Source: Litorimonas sp964565335
Lineage (GTDB): Bacteria; Pseudomonadota; Alphaproteobacteria; Caulobacterales; Maricaulaceae
DNA length: 30,809 nt
Direction: 5' to 3'
Assembly: GCA_964565335.1 (NCBI GenBank)
Contig: CAZMEN010000030.1
Location: forward strand, 1-30,809
Positions 23,467 through 30,254 of the stretch are shown piece by piece. Positions within the stretch are counted from its first letter, which is position 1; each line of letters starts with the position of its first letter. The translations under genes and the position numbers were made by a program. The notes beneath the pieces were generated by a model. That model was given only the letters and a program-made list of their open reading frames with translations, did no database searches and was not told the origin of the DNA.

Positions 23467-24021
23467 ATGGCGACTAAAAAAGCCCCAACGAAGAAAACTG
23501 CAAAAAAAGCCGTCAAAAAGACCGCTAAAAAAGTTGAAGCCACTGTTGAAACACGCACGCAAAAAGCGACAGCAATGCTTCGCAAGGGTGTCTTGGCCTA
23601 TGTCGGTCTTCACGGCGCTGCGTTTGATCGCGCTAAATTCCGCGCTGAGCAAGTTCGCGAAGCCGCTAACAAAGCTCGCACACAAGGCGAAGAGTTTTTC
23701 GGTACGCTTGTCGTAAAAGGCGAAGAAATCGAAGCCAAAGCCGGTGAGCTGGCTAAAGACGCACAAAAGACGGCGACTGAAACTTTCGAAGACACATCAG
23801 AAAAAGTAAGATCTTTTGTTCCGTCAAACATCTTGCCTTTGAGCGCCAATGACCGCGTATCTGAGTTGCAAGCCGAAGTCACAGCCTTGAATAAGAAAAT
23901 CGCTGCATTGTCCAAAAAGTCAAAAGCACCGCGCAAGACTGTTAAAATGGCAACAGAAAAAACTGTCACTGAAAAAGCTGTCAAAGTCGAAACAAAGACT
24001 GAAGACAAAAAGGTCGCTTAA
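23467..24021 (+). CDS. Phasin-family protein with basic N-terminal tail
   Basis: 184 residues from the ATG at 23467 (AGAGGA 9 bases upstream); a frame open from 23386 gives an unlikely leader. Residues 2-23 are a lysine/alanine/threonine tract (ATKKAPTKKTAKKAVKK...) like histone H1-type tails, then a phasin-like helix (GVLAYVGLHGAAFDRAKFRAEQVREAANKARTQGEEFF), and around residues 133-157 a coiled coil NDRVSELQAEVTALNKKIAAL that is nearly repeated in the phasin at 28086-28556. The C-terminus is again Lys-rich. Phasins coat PHA granules, and PhaF-type ones also bind DNA. The location near phaC supports this. Strong terminator follows. Confidence 0.8.
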   Translation: MATKKAPTKKTAKKAVKKTAKKVEATVETRTQKATAMLRKGVLAYVGLHGAAFDRAKFRAEQVREAANKARTQGEEFFGTLVVKGEEIEAKAGELAKDAQKTATETFEDTSEKVRSFVPSNILPLSANDRVSELQAEVTALNKKIAALSKKSKAPRKTVKMATEKTVTEKAVKVETKTEDKKVA

Positions 24022-24052
24022 GCTCTCTCTCTTTTATTGAGCGACTAAAACG

Positions 24053-24092
24053 AAACGGTGTGTCCTCCTCCCCTTGGACGCACCGTTTTTTT
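24053..24092 (+). terminator. Rho-independent terminator after the phasin-like gene
   Basis: AACGGTGTGTCC and GGACGCACCGTT pair over 12 positions (one mismatch) around a 10-base loop and end in a run of seven T. It lies 32 bases past the phasin stop. Confidence 0.9.
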
Positions 24093-24233
24093 GTGGGCGG
24101 GAATGAAGGAGGCTGTTTGTTACAGGCTTGGTGGGATTTACTTTTTGGGATAATGAACTGTGGTTTGAGCGGCTTAGAATGCTTTAAATAAGACACTCGT
24201 GTAACTACTTCATGTTTCCCTTGAGCAAACAGC

Positions 24234-24683
24234 TTATAAATTTGTTTTATCTGCATATCTAAGAAAAAAATCCTCAAATTTTCTTTGGTCACGATTAGTA
24301 CACCCGGATCCTAGACCCGTTTGGCTTGATTGAATTTTTAAAGTCTGGCCAGTCTCATGATTAGGAAAAATAACGCCAATTGCGGCAACCGATCCAGAAT
24401 CAGTTGTAATATTAAGGTTACCGTCTGGCGTAGTGTCGCCAACTCCGCAAAACTCTATTGCTGAAAACAGGGCTATAGCCTCACCATCAATCATACGATC
24501 AACCATTATAGTATCAACTGGAGTGTCCCAAGTATTGGAGTAATAAAAACAATTGTCACAGACCACTGTAAGTCTGGCTGAATTATCGTACTCCAACACA
24601 AACTGATGTTGGTTTTCACCAGAGCATGAAACTAGGCCGAGAATTCCTACCGCAATCAAAGTAAGGGTGCTTTTTTTTATCAT
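24234..24683 (-). CDS. Small predicted lipoprotein, unknown function
   Basis: 149 residues from the ATG at 24683; an in-frame TTG lies two codons before. The signal sequence ends in a lipobox, GLVSC (C20). The mature domain of 129 residues is beta-rich with five further cysteines (VVCDNCFYY, EFCGVG, GSGCTN) and no recognised family. Codon use and composition are more AT-rich than in neighbours, suggesting accessory origin. The start codon sits inside a 34-base tandem duplication. The U-tract before the gene and the weak ribosome site leave expression uncertain. Confidence 0.6.
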   Translation of the reverse strand: MIKKSTLTLIAVGILGLVSCSGENQHQFVLEYDNSARLTVVCDNCFYYSNTWDTPVDTIMVDRMIDGEAIALFSAIEFCGVGDTTPDGNLNITTDSGSVAAIGVIFPNHETGQTLKIQSSQTGLGSGCTNRDQRKFEDFFLRYADKTNL

Positions 24684-24744
24684 GACCAAGACTCTACAAT
24701 AACTGTGACTTTATCATGACCAAGACTCTACAATAACTGTGACT
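24677..24744. repeat. Two perfect 34-base tandem copies over the start of the lipoprotein gene
   Basis: The unit runs 24677-24710 and is repeated exactly at 24711-24744. A partial third copy (TTATTATGAC) follows to about 24757. The ATG of the lipoprotein gene (24683) is in the first copy and is duplicated, with its upstream bases, in the second. 34 is not a multiple of 3, so the second ATG is out of frame. A recent slip or recombination event is likely. Confidence 0.9.
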
Positions 24745-25105
24745 TTATTATGACTGGTTTATCTCATATTCGTCTCACATTCCCAAAAAGGTAAAATTAC
24801 ACGAACGGACGTTTTTGGGCGTTGGTTGTTGCTTAGCTAAAATCCGCAATGGGGATATTTTTACTTTTACGAACGGCTTAAAAACGCCCCAAATTGGATA
24901 TAAGAAATAAAATCAATACGGTTGGCGCTAAAAATTATATAACTTCAAAACCCCTGTAAGCAGGTGGCTGTATAATTTTCCAATAAGTCCAAACCCAATA
25001 AAATTAGAATGGCATTCCAATCGTCCTCCACCGCAATGAATGCTCCATTGTCAGCGCAGTGTGCTCGCGCTATGATTGACACAGTAATTATATCGAGGAT
25101 GCGTT
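24745..25105. other. 361-base gene-free region upstream of phaC
   Basis: No coding frame is convincing. It holds a long dyad, AAAATTATA (24931-24939) / TATAATTTT (24971-24979), that encloses a small CCTG-TAAG-CAGG hairpin, and two direct copies of ACGAACGG (24801-24808 and about 24869-24876) each next to GTTTTTGGGC or its near inverse. TTGACA (25076-25081, approximate) is a possible -35 element, and GAGGA lies 6 bases before the phaC start. This is probably the phaC promoter region. Confidence 0.5.
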
Positions 25106-26785
25106 ATGGCACAGAAACCCCAAAAAATTGGCAAGCAGGCCGCGCAGACGACGACGGCTGTCAATAGTATTGTCGGGTTTCGGCGATCGGAAATCTTTAA
25201 GTCATTGGGCATGATGGCGGGGTATGCGGCGAAGCAGCCTAAACCGCTCGCCAAACACATCAAAAACTATGCTGGAGAGCTGCTTGAGATTGCTAAGGGC
25301 ACATCTGAATTAGCGCCGCATCCAAAGGACCGCCGCTTCCAAGATACGACTTGGGCGACAAACGGGCTTTATAAGCGCGGTATGCAGAGCTGGCTGGCCA
25401 TGAAACGCGAATTAGAAGGCTGGATTGATGACAGCCGTATGCATCCGGCCGATCAAACGCGTGCGCGGTTTATCACCGGTATGCTCACGGATGCGTTGGC
25501 GCCGACCAATTCCCTTTTGGGCAATCCGACAGCGATGAAACGCTTATTCGAGACAGGCGGGGCGTCGCTTTTTAAGGGGCTGCAAAACGCTTATGATGAC
25601 CTGCGCAATAATGGCGGCATGCCGAGCCAAGTGGACGGGCGTCCCTTTAAAGTCGGTGAAAACCTCGCCAATTCCAAAGGCGCAGTGGTCTTCAAAACTG
25701 AAATGATTGAAGTCATCCAGTATCAGCCCAAAACAGAGCAGGTCTATAAAATCCCGCTTATGATTATCCCGCCGCAAATCAATAAATTTTACGCGACCGA
25801 TTTGGCGCCTAATAAATCTATGGTGCGCTTCCTAACGGGCCAAGGCTATCAGGTGTTTGCTATTTCTTGGCGTAACCCGAGCCGTCAACACGCCCATTGG
25901 GGCCTCGAAGAATATGTTACGGCGCTGATTGAGGCCTCTGATGCCGTGCGCAAAATTACGCGCAGTCCGCGCCTCAATGTGACCGGGGCCTGTTCTGGCG
26001 GCATCACTATGGCGCTCTTCCTGAGCGAGCTGGCTGCGCGCGGCGATAATCGCGTCAATGCTTTCACGGTCATGGTGAGCGTGCTGGATGGTAAGAAATC
26101 TGACTCCGAAGTCGGTTTGTTCGTCACGGATGCCGCCATTGAAGGCGCGCGCCGCCATTCCCGTAAAAAGGGTATCTTAACGGGCGAGGAGTTAGGCCGC
26201 AGCTTTGCTTGGATGCGCCCGAATGATTTAGTTTGGAACTATGTCGTCAACAATTATCTGCTCGGCCAGGACCCGCCGCCTTTTGATGTGCTTTATTGGA
26301 ACAATGATGGCACGAACCTGCCAGCGCAGCTCCATTCAGATTATCTGGATATCTTCCAAGACCGTCGGTTCCGGCCTGACAAAAATGTCGAGTTTATGGG
26401 GCATGATATTGACCTCGGCAGTGTCACGCAGGATTGTTTTATGGTCGCGGGTGTCACTGACCACATCACGCCGTGGAAAGCCTGTTACCGCAATGTTCGC
26501 CTCTTTGGCGGTGAGGTAGATTTTATCCTCTCAAATTCTGGTCACTTGCAATCCTTGCTCAACCCTCCTGGAAACCCGAAGGCCCTCTATTATACCAATG
26601 CTGACCATCCAGCGCGTGCTGACCGTTGGTTGGAAGGCGCGGAGTCCGTGGCCGAGAGTTGGTGGCTGCGTTGGAATAAATGGCTTGGCATTCGCTCGGG
26701 CGAAATGAAAGCGGCGCCAAAAAGCCTCGGCAACAAAGCCTTTCCGCCGCTTAGCCAAGCGCCGGGTGAGTACGTCTTTACCTAA
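25106..26785 (+). CDS. phaC: Polyhydroxyalkanoate synthase, class II-like
   Basis: 559-residue polymerase joining hydroxyacyl-CoA units into PHA. The lipase-like box GACSGG has nucleophile C296. The acid is D452 (VTDHITPW) and the base is H480 (SNSGHLQSLLNPPGNPK). These positions coincide with those I recall for the medium-chain-length Pseudomonas PhaC1 (C296, D452, H480), and the length fits class II (about 560). The N-terminal half includes FARFLTGQGYQVF-type surface motifs (here MVRFLTGQGYQVFAISWRNPSR). No PhaE or PhaR partner is seen, consistent with a class I or II single-subunit enzyme. GAGGA precedes the ATG at 6 bases. First gene of the phaC-phaZ-phasin-phaD group. Confidence 0.96.
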   Translation: MAQKPQKIGKQAAQTTTAVNSIVGFRRSEIFKSLGMMAGYAAKQPKPLAKHIKNYAGELLEIAKGTSELAPHPKDRRFQDTTWATNGLYKRGMQSWLAMKRELEGWIDDSRMHPADQTRARFITGMLTDALAPTNSLLGNPTAMKRLFETGGASLFKGLQNAYDDLRNNGGMPSQVDGRPFKVGENLANSKGAVVFKTEMIEVIQYQPKTEQVYKIPLMIIPPQINKFYATDLAPNKSMVRFLTGQGYQVFAISWRNPSRQHAHWGLEEYVTALIEASDAVRKITRSPRLNVTGACSGGITMALFLSELAARGDNRVNAFTVMVSVLDGKKSDSEVGLFVTDAAIEGARRHSRKKGILTGEELGRSFAWMRPNDLVWNYVVNNYLLGQDPPPFDVLYWNNDGTNLPAQLHSDYLDIFQDRRFRPDKNVEFMGHDIDLGSVTQDCFMVAGVTDHITPWKACYRNVRLFGGEVDFILSNSGHLQSLLNPPGNPKALYYTNADHPARADRWLEGAESVAESWWLRWNKWLGIRSGEMKAAPKSLGNKAFPPLSQAPGEYVFT

Positions 26786-26801
26786 CCGTGTTTAACCTCT
26801 G

Positions 26802-26830
26802 CTAAAAATCCATTTAAAGTGGATTTTTAG
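26802..26830 (+). terminator. Perfect 11-bp hairpin after phaC
   Basis: CTAAAAATCCA / TGGATTTTTAG, exact, with a 7-base loop, 17 bases past the phaC stop. The 3' arm contains the T-run, so it is a moderate terminator or an RNA-stabilising hairpin that would set the phaC/phaZ ratio. The rest of the 26786-26995 gap shows no gene. Confidence 0.55.
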
Positions 26831-26995
26831 TGGGTAGGTTTCTTTACAGCGACCTGTTTGCGGGTCAAACCCTCCCCAAACAGTTTCCGTTAAGGAACAC
26901 AATATTAAGATTACGCCGCGACACTCGGCAAAATAATAATAATGAAGACGGCAGTTTGGGGTGGTGGAACCGCATAATTGTTGGGAAAGACTTTA

Positions 26996-27994
26996 ATGCC
27001 GAATACATCCGGACCACAAAGCGTTGGCACTGATTACCACCCGAACCTGCCGCGTATCTTTTTCTCCCAAGTGGGCAATCAGAAACTGCGTACCGCCATT
27101 TGGAAAGGCACGAATAAGGGGCGCGGTAAACGCACGCCTCTATTGTTCTTTAACGGCATTGGCGCGAACCTTGAAATTGCCCAAGCCTTTGCCGATACCT
27201 TTACAGGGCGCGATATCATCACCTTTGATATGCCAGGCGTTGGCGGATCGCCTGATCCGTCTTTCCCTTATCGTCCATGGTGGGTCGCCCGCGCGGCCAA
27301 GCAAATCCTTCTGGAAAATCGGTATACTAAAGTCGACGTTTTGGGCGTGAGCTGGGGCGGTGGTCCGGCGCAGCAATTTGCGTGGCAATATTCTAAAATG
27401 GTGCGCCATTTGGTGCTTTGTGCAACGACAACAGGCGTGACGATGATACCGGGCAACCCCAAAGCGTTGTCCAAAATGGCGTCACCTAAGCGCTATATGG
27501 ATAAGGACTTTTTGAAGCAAAACTTTGAAACGCTTTACGGCGATACGGGCGATGACAGTGTCAGGGACTTCTCCATTAATATGGTGCCGCCTTCTGTGAA
27601 GGGCTATATTTATCAACTGACTGCCATGGTTGGCTGGTCGTCTTTACCTTTCATCCGCCGTATCAAGGCGAAGACTTTGGTCATTATGGGCGATAAGGAT
27701 CACATCGTGCCTGTCGGAAACGGACATATCTTGAAATATGCGCTTCGCGATGCGCGGTTGAAAATCATCAAAGATGCGGGGCATCTTTTCCTTCTGACCC
27801 GCCGTGATGAATCCGTTGAGCTTATTCGTGAGTTTTTTGGCGAGCCCGAAGTGCCGATGCCGCATATCGATCCGGTGCTCTTGCCCTCTGTTGCTGCATC
27901 CTTTAACCATAAAGGCGAAGAAAGCCCGATTAAACAGTCGGGCCCGGTCGGCAAGAACAGCATGATTGCAAAAGGGTCTCTATCCATAAATTAG
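26996..27994 (+). CDS. phaZ: Intracellular PHA depolymerase (PhaZ-like alpha/beta hydrolase)
   Basis: 332 residues from the ATG at 26996 (GGAAAG upstream); a TTG 18 bases before is less likely. It shows the sequence feel of Pseudomonas PhaZ: PLLFFNGIGANLEIAQAF (48-65), FDMPGVGGSPDPSFPYRPWW, nucleophile S119 in VLGVSWGGGPAQQFAW, acid D235 (IMGDKDHIVP), base H263 (DAGHLFLLTR), and the MASPKRYM segment. Degrades stored PHA to hydroxyacids. A C-terminal extension of about 45 residues past the fold (EVPMPHIDP... to the stop) is longer than in the Pseudomonas enzyme. The stop codon lies within the first unit of a tandem repeat. Confidence 0.93.
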   Translation: MPNTSGPQSVGTDYHPNLPRIFFSQVGNQKLRTAIWKGTNKGRGKRTPLLFFNGIGANLEIAQAFADTFTGRDIITFDMPGVGGSPDPSFPYRPWWVARAAKQILLENRYTKVDVLGVSWGGGPAQQFAWQYSKMVRHLVLCATTTGVTMIPGNPKALSKMASPKRYMDKDFLKQNFETLYGDTGDDSVRDFSINMVPPSVKGYIYQLTAMVGWSSLPFIRRIKAKTLVIMGDKDHIVPVGNGHILKYALRDARLKIIKDAGHLFLLTRRDESVELIREFFGEPEVPMPHIDPVLLPSVAASFNHKGEESPIKQSGPVGKNSMIAKGSLSIN

Positions 27995-28048
27995 GGCGTC
28001 CATAAATTAGGGGGTCCATAAATTAGGGTGTCAATAAATTATAGGGCG
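27983..28048 (+). repeat. Four-copy 16-base tandem repeat spanning the phaZ stop
   Basis: TCCATAAATTAGGG plus two variable bases: 27983-27998 (CG), 27999-28014 (GG), 28015-28030 (TG), then a diverged 18-base unit 28031-28048 (TCAATAAATTATAGGGCG). The TAG stop of phaZ is inside unit 1 (ATAAATTAG). Each unit has a stop in that frame as well. It separates phaZ from the phasin. Confidence 0.9.
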
Positions 28049-28085
28049 ATAGGCTCGATTAAAATCGATACATCAGGAGAGTGCT

Positions 28086-28556
28086 ATGGCAGATGACGAC
28101 AATAAAGGCGGTAAAGACACAGCCCGCCGTATCTGGCTCGCTGGTATTGGCGCTTATGGCCGTGCGCTGACCGAAGCAAAAGGCGCGGTGGGTGACCTGA
28201 CGGGGAAGTCTTCCGAAGTTTTTGACGATCTTGTCCAAAAAGGCGAAATGCTGGAAAAAGTCGTTGAATATAAGGGCAAAGAAATGCTCGATAAATCGGG
28301 CATCAAAGATTTTGATATCAATGACCGTATCAAAGCGATGCGTGAACGTCTGTCAGGCGGAAAAGGGGATAGGGTCTCTGATTTGGAAGCCGAGGTCGAA
28401 GCGCTGAAAGCAAAATTGGACGCTTTAGAGAAAGCTAAAAACGCGCCCAAAAAGACTGCTGCGAAAAAGAAAACGGCGCCCAAAAAAGCCACAACGCAGC
28501 GTACAACGACTAAAAAGACAGCTCCTAAAAAAGCGCCGCCAAAGCCAAAAGCATAA
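28086..28556 (+). CDS. phaI: Phasin-family (PhaI/PhaF-like) granule protein
   Basis: 156 residues. After a short polar lead the phasin core begins with ARRIWLAGIGAYGRALTEAKGAV (13-35), the characteristic PhaI/PhaF start, followed by a long amphipathic helix and a coiled coil DRVSDLEAEVEALKAKLDALEK (about 115-136). The C-terminal 35 residues are a histone-like tail of KKT, APKK and PPKPK repeats, suggestive of nucleoid binding as in PhaF. AGGAGAGTGCT precedes the ATG. It sits between phaZ and phaD, as PHA-granule genes commonly do. The basic tail is at the opposite end from that of the phasin at 23467-24021. Confidence 0.9.
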   Translation: MADDDNKGGKDTARRIWLAGIGAYGRALTEAKGAVGDLTGKSSEVFDDLVQKGEMLEKVVEYKGKEMLDKSGIKDFDINDRIKAMRERLSGGKGDRVSDLEAEVEALKAKLDALEKAKNAPKKTAAKKKTAPKKATTQRTTTKKTAPKKAPPKPKA

Positions 28557-28564
28557 GCGCCGCC

Positions 28565-29203
28565 ATGCCAGAGCGGAGCGCGACGAAAACTAAAATTCTC
28601 ACCACCTCTCTGGCTTTGTTCAATAATGAGGGCGAGAGTAATGTTTCCTCCGTCGATATCGCCTCTGTCATGGGGATCAGCCCCGGCAATCTCTATTATC
28701 ACTACAAAGGTAAGGATGAAGTCATCATCGCGCTATTCGATGATTTCGAAGAAGAGATTCGTCAGGTCTTAAGCGCGCCCATCACAGCTCCGCTCAATAT
28801 GGCTGATAATTGGGTCTACCTTTATATTATCTTTGAAGAGATTTTCGACTTTCGGTTTTTCTATCGGAATCAAGCGGAACTTGTCGGCCGCATTCCGGAG
28901 CTACGACAGAAATTTGCGAATATTCTCGCCCTGAAAGAGCGGACAGCACAATCGCTCTTATCTAAATTACACGACGATGGTCATCTGGTGTTTGACGAAG
29001 GCGAAAAGCACGCGCTCGCAGGCCGCATTGCTCAGCATTTTACCTTTTGGCTCCAATATCACGATCTACGCTTTGGCACTGCGCCGCCCAAATCCTTGAT
29101 AGACCAAGGCGTGTTTATGACGCTTGTTCAGATCACGCCTTATTGGAAAAACGGCAAAGGCTATACGGCCCTCTTACAGGAATTTGCCGAGGATAAGGTC
29201 TAA
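28565..29203 (+). CDS. phaD: TetR-family regulator, PhaD-like
   Basis: 212 residues. The TetR helix-turn-helix is residues 5-50 (ATKTKILTTSLALFNNEGESNVSSVDIASVMGISPGNLYYHYKGKDEVIIALF), followed by an all-helical ligand domain that includes FRFFYRNQAELVGRIPELRQKF, near-typical for PhaD. PhaD activates or tunes PHA gene expression in Pseudomonas. It starts 8 bases after the phasin stop without a good ribosome site, implying coupling. Last gene of the PHA group, converging with bioB. Confidence 0.88.
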   Translation: MPERSATKTKILTTSLALFNNEGESNVSSVDIASVMGISPGNLYYHYKGKDEVIIALFDDFEEEIRQVLSAPITAPLNMADNWVYLYIIFEEIFDFRFFYRNQAELVGRIPELRQKFANILALKERTAQSLLSKLHDDGHLVFDEGEKHALAGRIAQHFTFWLQYHDLRFGTAPPKSLIDQGVFMTLVQITPYWKNGKGYTALLQEFAEDKV

Positions 29204-29234
29204 GGATTAAAGCCGCCCCAAGTGGAGCTGGGTT

Positions 29235-30254
29235 TTACTCCGGTACAATTCCCAATCGATTGAACAATACTCTATCGTCAGTTTCGCTGGGGTTGTCGGT
29301 GGTGAGTAATGTATCGCCGACGAAGATAGAATTCGCCCCCGCCAGAAAACAAAGCGCTTGTGCCTCGTCTGTCATAGTTTCGCGCCCGGCAGAGAGGCGA
29401 ACATAACTTTCAGGCATCATAATGCGAGTGACGGCGATGATGCGCGCAAAGTCGACGGGGTGAACGGCTTGGCTATTCCCTAAGGGCGTGCCCGGAACAG
29501 GGACCAGCGCGTTAATCGGTACGGATTCAGGCGCAGGGTTCAAATTGGCAAGCGCCATGAGCAGACCTACATGATCTTCTGCCGTTTCGCCCATGCCCAC
29601 TATGCCGCCGCAACAGACTTTCATCCCGCTCTCGCGCACGAGGTTGAGCGTGTGCAAGCGGTCCTCGAATGTGCGGGTGGAAATCACGCGGGCATAATCC
29701 TCGGGGGCCGTATCAATATTATGATTGTAATAATCCAGACCTGAATCAGAGAGGCGCTTAGCCTGACTTTCACTCAACATGCCCAATGTCATACAGGTTT
29801 CCAGACCCATGCCTTTGACGCGGCTAACCATGTCGCAGAGCGCGTCCATATCACGCTCTTTGGGCTCACGCCATGCCGCGCCCATACAAAACCGAGTCGC
29901 GCCGCCATCAGCCGCCTTTTGCGCGGAGTCCAATACGCGGTTCATACCAATCAGTTTTTCGGCTTTGAGGCCTGTATCGAAATGAGCGGATTGATTGCAA
30001 TAGCCGCAATCCTCAGCGCACCCGCCTGTCTTTATAGATAAAAGCTGCGACATTTGTACGGCGTTGGCGGCGTGATGCTCGCGATGAATGGTCTGAGCCT
30101 TCATGATGACATCCATGAAGGGCAGCGCAAAAAGTGCATCTACGGCCTCTCGCGTCCATTTTTGAGTGGACGGGTGAGGGCGGTAATTATCAGGGCGTGA
30201 CGGCGGTGTCGCAGGGCCTTTATTATGCTGTCTATTATCAATCAATAAAGCCAT
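29235..30254 (-). CDS. bioB: Biotin synthase
   Basis: Radical-SAM enzyme inserting sulfur into dethiobiotin. 339 residues from the ATG at 30254; a start at 30302 adds 16 residues without support. The radical-SAM cluster cysteines are C79, C83 and C86 (CAEDCGYCNQ). Other conserved segments are FCMGAAWREPKERD, ETCMTLGML, NIDTAPEDYARVISTRTFEDRL, GMKVCCGGIVGMGET, and VRLSAGRETM with the arginine that ligands the [2Fe-2S] cluster. The biotin genes bioFDA are not here, so bioB is a lone gene. The upstream region contains TTATGTAGAA, an 8/10 match to the alphaproteobacterial BioR box; I do not claim it. Confidence 0.96.
   Translation of the reverse strand: MALLIDNRQHNKGPATPPSRPDNYRPHPSTQKWTREAVDALFALPFMDVIMKAQTIHREHHAANAVQMSQLLSIKTGGCAEDCGYCNQSAHFDTGLKAEKLIGMNRVLDSAQKAADGGATRFCMGAAWREPKERDMDALCDMVSRVKGMGLETCMTLGMLSESQAKRLSDSGLDYYNHNIDTAPEDYARVISTRTFEDRLHTLNLVRESGMKVCCGGIVGMGETAEDHVGLLMALANLNPAPESVPINALVPVPGTPLGNSQAVHPVDFARIIAVTRIMMPESYVRLSAGRETMTDEAQALCFLAGANSIFVGDTLLTTDNPSETDDRVLFNRLGIVPE

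Noticed and set aside
26830..27033. 67-codon plus-strand frame before phaZ
   Set aside because: Starts in the 3' arm of the hairpin with a non-ATG codon and overlaps the phaZ start; no family features.
27983..28048. CRISPR array
   Set aside because: The repeats are directly adjacent 16-base units without spacers, so this is a simple tandem repeat; no cas gene is present.
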